DNA from: Streptomyces aurantiogriseus | GTDB lineage: Bacteria; Actinomycetota; Actinomycetes; Streptomycetales; Streptomycetaceae | Direction of reading: 5' to 3' | Length of the DNA: 64,000 nt | Assembly (NCBI RefSeq): GCF_014649375.1 | Contig: NZ_BMSX01000011.1 | Span: forward strand, 1 to 64,000 | Shown here: positions 16,642 to 24,989 of the stretch, piece by piece | Position numbering within the stretch: position 1 is the first letter of the stretch | Layout: every line of letters starts with the position of its first letter | Made by a program: the position numbers and the translations under genes | The notes under the pieces: generated by a model | Seen by the model: the letters and a program-made list of their open reading frames with translations, nothing else | Databases searched by the model: none | Told to the model about the DNA's origin: nothing

Positions 16642-17675
16642 GGACGAAGGGGGCACGCCGGACGGCCGCGCCGCTGATCAAGTTCAGCCTCTTCGCACTG
16701 GTCACGATGGTGGCGACGGCCCTGCTCGCCGCCACCATCGTCAATGTCTCCCTCACCCCGAAGGACACCTACCGCGCGGTGTTCAGCGATGTGACGGGCC
16801 TGGAGAAGGGCGACGAGATCCGGGTGGCCGGGGTACGGGTCGGTGAGGTCGAGGGCATCCGGATCAAGGACCGGACGCTGGCGGAGGTCACCTTCACCGT
16901 GGCCACGGACCGTCCGCTGCTCACCAGCACGCACGCGGTCGTCCGCTACCGGAACCTGGTCGGGCAGCGGTACGTCGCGCTGACCGAGGGCGCGGGCGAC
17001 GGCACGCGGCTGCGGCCGGGCGGCACGATCCCGCTGTCGCGGACGCAGCCGGCGCTGGACCTCAACGCGTTGCTGAACGGCTTCAAGCCACTGTTCGCCG
17101 CGCTCAGCCCGCAGGACGTCAACCAGCTCGCCACCGAGATCATCAAGACGCTTCAGGGCGAGGGCGGCACCGTCAACAGCCTGCTCGCCCACACCGCGTC
17201 GCTCACCACGACACTCGCGGGCCGCGACAAGCTGATCGGCTCCGTGATCGACAACCTCAACACCGTGCTGGAGACGCTCGACAAGCGCGGCGCCCGCTTC
17301 TCCGGGCTGCTGAAGCAGCTGCGGCGGGTGATCTCCGGGCTGTCCGCCGACCGCAAGCCCATCGGGAAGTCGCTGGTGAGCATCGGCGACCTGACCGAGG
17401 CCACCTCGGGGCTGCTCGGGGACGCCCGCCCGGCGCTGAAGGACGACATCGCCGGGCTGACCGATCTCACCGGAACACTGAACAGGAACGAGAAGACCGT
17501 GGAGGGTGTGCTGAAGCGGCTGCCTAACAAGCTGGGCGAGCTGACGGGGACCGCGTCCTACGGCTCGTGGTTCAACTTCTACCTGTGCGACTTCGACGGC
17601 CGGATCGTGCTGCCGAAGACGAAGCAGGTGCTCACTCCCGAGATGCACGTGGCGCGGGCGAGGTGCGGCGGATGA
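16638..17675 (+). CDS. Mce family protein (MceB position)
   Basis: A 345-residue Mce protein with an N-terminal membrane anchor at about 14-35. The MCE domain spans about 40-115 (GLEKGDEIRVAGVRVGEVEG, and LVGQRYVALTEG), followed by a long amphipathic helical region. The C terminus carries paired cysteines near NFYLCDFDG and ARARCGG, a feature of MceB proteins. ATGA overlap with the upstream gene fixes the start at 16638, and the stop overlaps the next start. Confidence 0.92.
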   Translation: MRTKGARRTAAPLIKFSLFALVTMVATALLAATIVNVSLTPKDTYRAVFSDVTGLEKGDEIRVAGVRVGEVEGIRIKDRTLAEVTFTVATDRPLLTSTHAVVRYRNLVGQRYVALTEGAGDGTRLRPGGTIPLSRTQPALDLNALLNGFKPLFAALSPQDVNQLATEIIKTLQGEGGTVNSLLAHTASLTTTLAGRDKLIGSVIDNLNTVLETLDKRGARFSGLLKQLRRVISGLSADRKPIGKSLVSIGDLTEATSGLLGDARPALKDDIAGLTDLTGTLNRNEKTVEGVLKRLPNKLGELTGTASYGSWFNFYLCDFDGRIVLPKTKQVLTPEMHVARARCGG

Positions 17676-18847
17676 GCCTGCGCATCGTGCGGCGGCGCCG
17701 CCGTCGCCCCGAGCCGTTGATGAAGGTGCGGATCCTGCCGCCGAAGCTGCCGAGGCTGCCCGGGCTCCGCAGGCTGCCGCAACGCGGGACCGGCCGCCCC
17801 GAGCCGCTGATGAAGGTGCGCGTCCTGCCGCCCGAGCTGCCGCGCATCCGGTTGCGCCGCCCGCGCCTGAAGCCGTTCCGTGACCGCAACCCCGTGGTGA
17901 TCGGCGCCGTCGGCCTGACCACCCTGGCCCTGCTGACGGTCGCCGCGTTCAACGCCGACAGCCTGCCGCTGATCGGCGGGGGTGAGACGTACCGCGCGGC
18001 CTTCTCGGAGGCCGGCGGGCTGAAGCCGGGCGACGAGGTGCGGATCGCCGGGGTCAAGGTCGGCAAGGTCGAGGAGGTCGACCTGGACGGCGACCACGTC
18101 GAGGTGACCTTCAAGGTCAAGGGCGGCCCGGGGTTCGGGACCGAGACCGGCGCGTCGATCCGGGTGAAGACGATCCTCGGCGCGAAGTACCTCGCGCTGC
18201 ACCCGAAGGGGCCCGGCCGGCTGAAGCCGGGCAGCGAGATCCCGCTGCGGCGGACGGTGTCGGCGTACGACGTCGTGCAGGCGTTCAGCGATCTGACGAC
18301 CACGACCGAGGAGGTCGACACGCAGCAGCTCGCGAAGGCGCTGGACACCATCTCCACCACCTTCCAGGACTCGCCCGCCGAGGTACGCGCCTCCATCAAG
18401 GGCCTGTCGAGCATCTCCAGGACGGTGGCCTCGCGCGACAAGGCGCTGCGCGAACTCCTCGACCACGCGAACGGGGTCACCGGCGTGCTGGCCGACCACA
18501 CCGAGGACTTCTCCGCGCTGGTCGAGGACGGCGACAAGCTGTTCAAGGAGATCAGCGAACGGCGCTCGGCGATCCACAAGCTGCTCAAGAGCTCCGCCGC
18601 GCTCGGCATCCAGCTCTCCGGCCTGGTCGAGGACAACCGCAAGGAGATCGGGCCCGCGCTCAAGGGCCTGAACACCTTCGTCGGGATGCTCGAACGCAAC
18701 CAGGAGAGTCTCGACCGCAGCGTCAAGCTGCTCGCCCCGTACGTGCGGGTCTTCACCAACACCCTCGGCAACGGCCGCTGGTTCGACGCCTACGTCCAGA
18801 ACCTGGTGGCCGCTCCGGTGGTGCCGCGAACGGGAGGGACACGATGA
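17672..18847 (+). CDS. Mce family protein with duplicated basic N-terminal extension (MceC position)
   Basis: A 391-residue Mce protein. Before the membrane helix (about 75-93) there is an unusual 70-residue Arg/Pro-rich cytoplasmic extension. It contains a 30-residue internal duplication: RPEPLMKVRILPPKLPRL at 12-29 and RPEPLMKVRVLPPELPRI at 42-59. The MCE domain follows at about 100-175 (GLKPGDEVRIAGVKVGKVEE, TILGAKYLALHP), then helical repeats. ATG 17672 overlaps the previous stop, so the extension is very likely translated. Confidence 0.9.
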   Translation: MSLRIVRRRRRRPEPLMKVRILPPKLPRLPGLRRLPQRGTGRPEPLMKVRVLPPELPRIRLRRPRLKPFRDRNPVVIGAVGLTTLALLTVAAFNADSLPLIGGGETYRAAFSEAGGLKPGDEVRIAGVKVGKVEEVDLDGDHVEVTFKVKGGPGFGTETGASIRVKTILGAKYLALHPKGPGRLKPGSEIPLRRTVSAYDVVQAFSDLTTTTEEVDTQQLAKALDTISTTFQDSPAEVRASIKGLSSISRTVASRDKALRELLDHANGVTGVLADHTEDFSALVEDGDKLFKEISERRSAIHKLLKSSAALGIQLSGLVEDNRKEIGPALKGLNTFVGMLERNQESLDRSVKLLAPYVRVFTNTLGNGRWFDAYVQNLVAAPVVPRTGGTR

Positions 18848-19974
18848 ACAAGCGCCTACGGGTTCTCGCCCTGCTCACCGCCCTCGCGGTCGCCGCCGCG
18901 CTCGCCGTCGTGCTGTGGCCGCGCCCCGGGACGGTCCGTGTCACGGCGTACTTCCCGCGCACCGTCGGCATCTACCCCGGTTCGGACGTCCGTGTGCTCG
19001 GCGTCCGCATCGGCGAGGTCAAGGAGATCTCGCCGGAGGGCGGCCGGGTGCGGGTCGAGCTGGAGTACGAGGAGGGCCGCAAGGTCCCCGCCGACGCGCA
19101 GGCCGCGATCATCAACTCCTCGGTGGTCAGCGACCGTTACGTGCAGCTGCTGCCCGTGTACCGGAAGGGCCCGGTGCTGCGGGACGGCGCCGTCATCCCC
19201 GAGTCGCGGACCGCCGTACCGGTCGAACTGGACCGGATCTTCGACAGCCTGCACACCACGGCCGAGGCGCTCGGCCCGGAGGGCGCGAACCAGGACGGCT
19301 CCCTGGCGCGGCTGCTGGGCGTGAGCGCGGACAACCTCGAAGGGCAGGGGAAGAACCTGAACCAGACGGTCGAGGACCTCTCGAAGGCGGTCACCACCCT
19401 GTCCGACGGCCGTGGCGACCTGTTCGGAACCGTGCGGAACCTGCAGGTCTTCACCGCTGCGCTGGCGGCCGACGACAAGAGCGTGCGGTCGTTCAACGGC
19501 AGCCTCGCCAAGGTGGCCGAGCAGCTGGCCGGGGAACGCAAGGACCTCGCGGCGGCGCTGAAGTACCTGGCGGCGGCGCTCGGTGACGTGGCCGGCTTCG
19601 TGAAGAACAACAAGAAGGCGCTGGCCTCGGACGTGAAGGGACTCAGCAAGGTCACCAAGGTGCTCGTCACCCAACGGGCCGCGCTGGAGGAGCTGTTGGA
19701 GGTCGCCCCCACCGGACTGTCCAACCTGCAGAACGCCTACAACCCGTCCGCCGGCACCCTCGACACCCGCAACAACGCGCAGCAGTCGCAGGACCCGGCC
19801 GACCTGCTGTGCTCCCTGCTGCGGACGACCGGCGACGAGGGCGGAAAGAACCCCGACTGCAAGGAGTTGGAGAAGCTCTTCGCCTCCCTGCCCGAGGTGC
19901 CGAAGGCTCCGGCGGTGCCCGGCACGGGCTCGGTCGACCGGACGCTCGGCGGAATCCTGGAGGCGGGCGCATGA
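18844..19974 (+). CDS. Mce family protein (MceD position)
   Basis: A 376-residue Mce protein. An N-terminal membrane segment at about 6-24 is followed by the MCE domain with VGIYPGSDVRVLGVRIGEVK and SSVVSDRYVQLLP. The rest is a long helical region with heptad-like spacing. A late C-x-C-free segment contains two cysteines (LLCSLL and NPDCKE). ATG 18844 overlaps the preceding stop (ATGA), and the stop overlaps the next start, so it lies within one coupled operon. Confidence 0.91.
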   Translation: MNKRLRVLALLTALAVAAALAVVLWPRPGTVRVTAYFPRTVGIYPGSDVRVLGVRIGEVKEISPEGGRVRVELEYEEGRKVPADAQAAIINSSVVSDRYVQLLPVYRKGPVLRDGAVIPESRTAVPVELDRIFDSLHTTAEALGPEGANQDGSLARLLGVSADNLEGQGKNLNQTVEDLSKAVTTLSDGRGDLFGTVRNLQVFTAALAADDKSVRSFNGSLAKVAEQLAGERKDLAAALKYLAAALGDVAGFVKNNKKALASDVKGLSKVTKVLVTQRAALEELLEVAPTGLSNLQNAYNPSAGTLDTRNNAQQSQDPADLLCSLLRTTGDEGGKNPDCKELEKLFASLPEVPKAPAVPGTGSVDRTLGGILEAGA

Positions 19975-21269
19975 GCGGCCTGGGTATGAGCCTGCCGCGC
20001 AGGGGCGGAGCGGTGGTGTGGGCAGCAGTCGGTTCACTGATGCTGACCGGCTGCGAGTTCAACGGCTGGTACGACGTCCCGCTCCCCGGAGGCGCCGCCG
20101 CGGACGGCCGTGCCTACCACGTCACCGTCGAGTTCAGGGACGTACTCGACCTGGTGCCGCAGTCGGCGGTCAAGGTCGACAACGTCACCGTGGGCGCCGT
20201 GGAGAAGGTGGCGCTCGACGGCTGGCACGCGCGCGTACGGCTGCGGGTCGCCGACTCGGTGAAGCTGCCGGGCAACGCGGTCGCCGAGCTGCGGCAGACC
20301 AGCATGCTCGGCGAGAAGTACGTGGCACTGTCCGCCCCGGCCGGCACCGCACCCGCCGGCCGGCTGCGCGACGGCGACCTGATCCCGCTGTCCCGCAGCG
20401 GCCGCAACCCGGAGATCGAGGAGGTTCTGTCCGCCCTGTCCGCGCTTCTGAACGGCGGCGGGGTCGCCCAGCTCAAGACGATCACCGTGGAGTTGAACAA
20501 GGCGCTGGAGGGCCGCGAGAACCGGGTGAAGTCCCTGCTCAAGGAGCTGAACACGTTCCTCGGCGGCCTGGACGGCCAGCGCAAGGACATCGTCCGCGCG
20601 CTCAAGGGCATCGACCGGCTCGCCAAGCGGCTCGGGAAGGAGAAGAAGACCATCGCCACGGCCGTCGAGACGATGCCTCCCGCGTTGAAGGTCCTCGCCG
20701 ACCAGCGACGCGACCTGACGAAGATGCTCACCGCCCTGTCGGAGCTGGGCAAGACGGGCACCAGGGTCGTCAACGCCTCGCGGGACGACACGGTCGCCAA
20801 CCTGAGGCAGCTGAGGCCGATCCTGCAGCAGCTCGACAAGGCGGGCGACGACCTGCCCAACTCCCTTGAGTTGCTCACCACTTACCCGTTCCCGCGCAAC
20901 GCGGTGGACGCCGTCAAGGGTGACTACGTCAACCTCCACGTGACCGCCGACCTGGACCTGTCGGGCATCTACGGCAACCTCACCGACGAGCCCGGCAAGG
21001 GGGACGGAGATCCCGGCACGCCGCGGGCCCCGGACCTTCCCGGCCTGCCGGACGTGCCCGACGTGCCCGGCCTGCCCGCACCGACAGCACTGCCGGACAC
21101 ACCGGACGTGCCGGACACGCCCGTCGAACCCTCGGCGCCCCGGGACGGCGACCCGCTGTGCCCGCCGGTGTGCACCGCGGGCTACGGCCCCCGGGCCGGC
21201 TCCGGCCGCCTCCCGCCGGGGATCGACCTCACGCTCGCGGAGCTCATGCTGAAGGGGATACAGCCGTGA
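19971..21269 (+). CDS. Mce family lipoprotein (MceE position)
   Basis: A 432-residue Mce protein with a lipoprotein signal: Arg-Arg at 10-11, a hydrophobic core and lipobox LTGC with Cys28. This is the usual feature of the fifth Mce gene (LprK-like). The MCE domain reads VPQSAVKVDNVTVGAVEK and TSMLGEKYVALS. Near the C terminus (about 345-395) there is a Pro-Asp repeat of the LPDVPDVPGLP type, close in composition to the tail of the upstream sigma factor. It overlaps both neighbours by four bases. Confidence 0.92.
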   Translation: MSGLGMSLPRRGGAVVWAAVGSLMLTGCEFNGWYDVPLPGGAAADGRAYHVTVEFRDVLDLVPQSAVKVDNVTVGAVEKVALDGWHARVRLRVADSVKLPGNAVAELRQTSMLGEKYVALSAPAGTAPAGRLRDGDLIPLSRSGRNPEIEEVLSALSALLNGGGVAQLKTITVELNKALEGRENRVKSLLKELNTFLGGLDGQRKDIVRALKGIDRLAKRLGKEKKTIATAVETMPPALKVLADQRRDLTKMLTALSELGKTGTRVVNASRDDTVANLRQLRPILQQLDKAGDDLPNSLELLTTYPFPRNAVDAVKGDYVNLHVTADLDLSGIYGNLTDEPGKGDGDPGTPRAPDLPGLPDVPDVPGLPAPTALPDTPDVPDTPVEPSAPRDGDPLCPPVCTAGYGPRAGSGRLPPGIDLTLAELMLKGIQP

Positions 21270-22543
21270 TCACGCGTACGGTCAAGGCCCAGCTGCTCGC
21301 CTTCGCCACCGTCACCGCCGTGGGGGTGGCGTACGTCGGCGCCGAGTACACGGGCCTGGTGGACGGCCTCCTCGACCGCGGCTACACCGTGCGGGCCGAC
21401 TTCGCCGACTCCGGCGGCATCTTCACCGGCGCGGAGGTCACCTACCGCGGGGTGCCGGTGGGCCGGGTCGGCGAGCTGCGGCCGGCCGGCTCCGACGGTG
21501 TCTCCGTGGCCCTGGAGATCGAGGACGGAGCGCCGCGCATCCCGGCGGACACGCTGGCGGTGGTGGCGAACCGCTCGGCGGTGGGCGAGCAGTACGTCGA
21601 CCTGCAACCGCGCCGCTCGAGCGGCCCGTACCTGCTGGACGGCAGCGCGATCCCACGCGACCGGACCCGGGTGCCGCTGCCCGTCACGGACCTGGTCGTC
21701 AGCCTGGACCGGCTCGTCACCTCGGTCGGCAAGGACGATCTGCGGATCACCGTCGACGAGCTGGGCGAGGCCTTCTCCGGCACGGGGCCCCGTCTGAGCC
21801 GGCTGGTGGACTCGGGCAACGCGCTCGTCGAGTCGGCCTCCGACTCGCTCCCGGAGACGGTCTCGCTGATCGAGGACGCGCGGAAGGTCCTCAAGACACA
21901 GGCCGACCAGGGCTCGTCCATCAAGTCGTTCTCCCGCGATCTGGCGGCGCTCACCGCGGAGCTGAAGTCGAGCGACGGGGATCTGCGCCGGCTGATCGGC
22001 AACGCGGTGCCCGCCGGGCAGGAGGTCAACTCGCTGCTGAGGTCCGTCCGGCCCGATCTGCCGGTCCTGCTCGCCAACCTCATCAGCGGCGGCCAGGTCA
22101 CGGTGGCCCGGCTGCCCGGCGTGGAGCAGGCCCTGGTGACCTTCCCGGTGGTGGTCGCGGGCAGCCACACCGTCATCCCGGGCGACGGCACCACCCACTT
22201 CGGGCTCGTCCTGAACGCCGACGACCCGCCGCCGTGCACCCAGGGGTACGGCACACAGCGACGCGATCCGGCGGACACCGGCACGCGCCCGGCGAACACC
22301 GACGCACGCTGCACGGCACCGCGCGGCAGCGACACCTCCGTGCGCGGCGCTCAGAACGCGCCCGGCGCGGCCGGCCGTTCCGGCGACGCCCACCGGGCCG
22401 CGTACGTCACCCCGTACGACCCGGAGACCGGCATCGCCGCCGGCCCGGACGGAACGCCCGTCGAGATCGGCTCGACGGGCGGCGAACAGACCGTGTTCGG
22501 AAAGGACTCGTGGCAATGGCTGCTCGTCGGACCGATGGCATGA
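21266..22543 (+). CDS. Mce family protein (MceF position)
   Basis: A 425-residue Mce protein, the sixth and last. GTG 21266 overlaps the upstream stop (GTGA). An N-terminal membrane helix at about 8-26 is followed by the MCE domain (FTGAEVTYRGVPVGRVGELR, RSAVGEQYVDLQP), a helical region and a disordered C-terminal 100 residues. Two cysteines lie in the C-terminal part (PPCTQGYG and DARCTAP), as is common for MceF proteins. Confidence 0.91.
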   Translation: MITRTVKAQLLAFATVTAVGVAYVGAEYTGLVDGLLDRGYTVRADFADSGGIFTGAEVTYRGVPVGRVGELRPAGSDGVSVALEIEDGAPRIPADTLAVVANRSAVGEQYVDLQPRRSSGPYLLDGSAIPRDRTRVPLPVTDLVVSLDRLVTSVGKDDLRITVDELGEAFSGTGPRLSRLVDSGNALVESASDSLPETVSLIEDARKVLKTQADQGSSIKSFSRDLAALTAELKSSDGDLRRLIGNAVPAGQEVNSLLRSVRPDLPVLLANLISGGQVTVARLPGVEQALVTFPVVVAGSHTVIPGDGTTHFGLVLNADDPPPCTQGYGTQRRDPADTGTRPANTDARCTAPRGSDTSVRGAQNAPGAAGRSGDAHRAAYVTPYDPETGIAAGPDGTPVEIGSTGGEQTVFGKDSWQWLLVGPMA

Positions 22544-23133
22544 GCGGGGGCCTCCGCCCGCTGATCGGCGGCTCCCTCACCCGGGCCCTGCGACCGCTGC
22601 TCCGGCTGGTCGCCGGACGGGCGGACAGCGGCCGCCGCACCGCGCGGTCCGCCGGGCGCCGCAGGGCGCTGTCGGCGGGGCTCGTCGCGGCCACGGTCCT
22701 GACCACGGCGCTCTCGGTCTGGCTCGGCTTCGAGGTGCACGAGCAGCGCGCGGCGGAGCAGCGCCGTCAGGACGTCCTGGCGGCGGCCCGGCAGTCGGCG
22801 CTGAACTTCACCTCGCTCGACTACCGGCACTACGAGCGGGACAGCGGGAACGTGCTGCAGGGCGCCACCGGCGACTTCAAGAAGCAGTTCGCCGCGCAGA
22901 CCGAGGAGCTGACCAAGCTCGTCACCGGGAACAAGTCGGTGTCCGAGGGCCAGGTCCTCGAAGCGGGCATCGTGCGGTCCGACGCGCGCTCGGCCCGGGT
23001 CCTCGTCGTCGCCGACAGCAAGGTGACCAACACCGCCGTGCCCGAGGGGGAGGCGCGCACGTACCGGCTGCAACTCGACCTCGTGCTCGAGGGCGGCCGC
23101 TGGCTGACCTCGGACGTCGAGTTCGTCGGCTGA
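22540..23133 (+). CDS. Mce-associated membrane protein (Mas-type)
   Basis: A 197-residue protein with one membrane helix at about 45-65, preceded by an Arg-rich cytoplasmic end. An extracellular NTF2-like domain follows with the family's SLDYRHYERDSGNVLQGATGDF stretch (a shift from helix to strand after D-Y-R). ATG 22540 is chosen because it overlaps the MceF stop (ATGA); in-frame starts at 22510 and 22516 exist. Mas proteins are thought to stabilise Mce complexes. Confidence 0.85.
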   Translation: MSGGLRPLIGGSLTRALRPLLRLVAGRADSGRRTARSAGRRRALSAGLVAATVLTTALSVWLGFEVHEQRAAEQRRQDVLAAARQSALNFTSLDYRHYERDSGNVLQGATGDFKKQFAAQTEELTKLVTGNKSVSEGQVLEAGIVRSDARSARVLVVADSKVTNTAVPEGEARTYRLQLDLVLEGGRWLTSDVEFVG

Positions 23134-23170
23134 CCCCCGTACCACCTTTGAGGCTTTGAGGAGAAAGACC

Positions 23171-23962
23171 GTGGCGAACCCGACCACCCGAGGCCGCGGC
23201 GCCGGCTCCCCCGCCCGCCGCACCATGACCGCGGCAGCCCGTGCGGCAGCCAAGCGCGCCCGGCGACCGGAGCACGGCGGGGGCGGCGGGCGTGCCGTCC
23301 CCGCCCCGGCGGAGGAGGCCCCGCGGCAGTCCGAGGAGCACAGCTCCGGGCGTACGGTGCTCGTCGACGCTCCGGACGGCGGCTGGGAGGACCCGCCGGA
23401 GCCGTCGCCCGGCTCCGCCGAGGAGGAGCCGCAGGAGAACACGCCCGTGCGACGGTCCCCGCTCCCGAGGCTGCGCACCGCTGCGCCGGCCGTCCTGCTC
23501 GTGGCCGGTCTGAGCGCAGCCGCCGTGCTCGGATGGCAGTACCGGGAGGGGCGGACGGCGGAGCAGGCCCGAGGGCAGGCACTCGCCGCCGCACGCAAGG
23601 CGGTGCCGGCCGTGCTGTCGTACGACTACCGGCACCTGGACCGCGACTTCGCCCGGGCGCGCACGCATCTGACCGGCGACTTCCGCGAGAAGTACGGCGC
23701 GACCACGGAGACGGTGGTCGGGCCGGCCGCCCGGAAGTACCACGGGGTGGTGAAGGCGACGGTCGTGGAGCCGTCCGGCGGTGGCGCCCCGGCGGCCTCC
23801 GTCGTGTCGGCCTCGCCGGACCGGGCCGTTGTGCTGCTCTTCGTCAACCAGGTCACCAGGAGCACCCAGGTCACGGGATCTCGCGTGGACCTGAACCGGG
23901 TGCGGATGACGCTCACCCGCACCTCCGAGGGCTGGAAGGTGAGCGCCGTCGACGCGCTGTGA
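23171..23962 (+). CDS. Mce-associated membrane protein (second)
   Basis: A 263-residue protein related to the preceding one. A basic, Ala-rich cytoplasmic N terminus and an acidic Pro/Glu-rich linker (about 55-95) precede a single membrane helix at about 106-125. An extracellular domain with SYDYRHLDRDFARARTHLTGDF follows. GTG 23171 is preceded by TTGAGGAGAAAG at good spacing, so the in-frame TTG at 23156, inside that site, is rejected. It closes the mce operon; a strong hairpin follows 15 bases on. Confidence 0.85.
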   Translation: MANPTTRGRGAGSPARRTMTAAARAAAKRARRPEHGGGGGRAVPAPAEEAPRQSEEHSSGRTVLVDAPDGGWEDPPEPSPGSAEEEPQENTPVRRSPLPRLRTAAPAVLLVAGLSAAAVLGWQYREGRTAEQARGQALAAARKAVPAVLSYDYRHLDRDFARARTHLTGDFREKYGATTETVVGPAARKYHGVVKATVVEPSGGGAPAASVVSASPDRAVVLLFVNQVTRSTQVTGSRVDLNRVRMTLTRTSEGWKVSAVDAL

Positions 23963-23977
23963 ACCTCCCCCTGCCGA

Positions 23978-24006
23978 TGCGCCCCCGCGCCCCGCGCGGG
24001 GGCGCA
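23978..24006 (+). terminator. mce operon terminator
   Basis: A perfect 13-base inverted repeat (TGCGCCCCCGCGC) with a three-base loop follows 15 bases after the last mce-associated gene. The next bases are TTCTTG, giving a weak T-rich run. Confidence 0.75.
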
Positions 24007-24050
24007 TTCTTGCGGCCGCTCTTGACAGCCCTTCCCCGCCGGAGGCAATC

Positions 24051-24086
24051 TTCCATCACACAGAAAATGACTTCCACATTATGGAA
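24051..24086 (+). promoter_or_regulatory. Paired operator upstream of hydroxypyruvate isomerase
   Basis: Two TTCCA-N5-xxGAA palindromes sit 21 bases apart. The upstream site (24051-24065) is TTCCA-TCACA-CAGAA, imperfect. The downstream site (24072-24086) is TTCCA-CATTA-TGGAA, perfect. The same pair at the same spacing lies before the glyoxylate carboligase gene. From memory, the IclR-family regulator AllR controls these genes in S. coelicolor, and the site has the IclR-type dyad form. Confidence 0.72.
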
Positions 24087-24111
24087 TATCAGGGAGGGAG
24101 TGGCGGCCCCG

Positions 24112-24951
24112 ATGGGATTCGCAGACCAGCGCTTCACCGTCAACCTGTCGATCCTCTTCACGGAACTCCCGCTCCTGGAGCGTCCCGCGGCCGCCGCCGC
24201 GGCCGGCTTCACCGCGGTCGAGCTGTGGTGGCCCTGGGTCGACAGCCCCGCCCCCGAGCGGTCCGGGCTCGACGCGCTGAAGCGGGCGATCGAGGACGCG
24301 GGCGTCCGGCTCACGGGCCTGAACTTCTACGCCGGCCGGCTCCCGGGCCCGGACCGCGGCGCGCTGTCCGTCCCGGGCGAGGAGTCGGAGAGGTTCCGCG
24401 CCAACATCGACGTGGCCGCCGGCTTCGCCGAGGCCCTCGGCTGCGGGGCGCTCAACGCGCTGTACGGCAACCGTGTCGAGGGGGTGGACCCGGCCGAGCA
24501 GGACGCGCTGGCGCTGGAGAACCTGGTGCTCGCGGCCCGCGCCGCCGACCGGATCGGCGCGGTCCTGCTGATCGAGGCCCTGAACCGGACCGAGTCGCCG
24601 CTGTACCCGCTGGTGAGCGCCTCCGCCGCCGTCGGCGTCGTCGACAAGGTCAACCGGGCGACCGGGCTCGGCAACGCCAGGTTCCTGATGGACCTGTACC
24701 ACCTGTCGACGAACGGCGAGGACCTGCCGTCGGTGATCGAGCGGTACGCCGACCGGACCGGCCACGTCCAGATCGCCGACACCCCCGGCCGCGGCGCTCC
24801 CGGCACGGGCTCGCTCCCCCTGGCGGACCTCCTCGCCCGGCTGCGGAAGGCCGGTTACGAGGGCCGGGTGGGGCTGGAGTACAAGCCGGGCGACCGTCCG
24901 AGCGCGGAGGCCTTCGACTGGCTGCCGCGGGAGGCGCGCGGAGCGCACTGA
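24112..24951 (+). CDS. hyi: Hydroxypyruvate isomerase
   Basis: A 279-residue TIM-barrel sugar isomerase of the Hyi family, interconverting hydroxypyruvate and tartronate semialdehyde. Typical segments are FTVNLSILFTELPLLER at the N terminus, LLIEALNRTESP (metal-binding Glu), FLMDLYHLSTNGED and HVQIADTPGRGAPGTG, with VGLEYKPG near the end. ATG 24112 follows AGGGAGGGAG. The next gene is tartronate semialdehyde reductase, 38 bases on, so both probably act on glyoxylate-derived carbon from allantoin. Paired palindromic operators lie just upstream. Confidence 0.9.
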   Translation: MGFADQRFTVNLSILFTELPLLERPAAAAAAGFTAVELWWPWVDSPAPERSGLDALKRAIEDAGVRLTGLNFYAGRLPGPDRGALSVPGEESERFRANIDVAAGFAEALGCGALNALYGNRVEGVDPAEQDALALENLVLAARAADRIGAVLLIEALNRTESPLYPLVSASAAVGVVDKVNRATGLGNARFLMDLYHLSTNGEDLPSVIERYADRTGHVQIADTPGRGAPGTGSLPLADLLARLRKAGYEGRVGLEYKPGDRPSAEAFDWLPREARGAH

Positions 24952-24989
24952 CCCCTGACGTTGCCGCACCGCGGCAGAGAGGCACCCCC

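Noticed and set aside
23156-23170. TTG at 23156 as start of the second Mce-associated protein
   Set aside because: It lies inside the TTGAGGAGAAAG ribosome site of the GTG at 23171.
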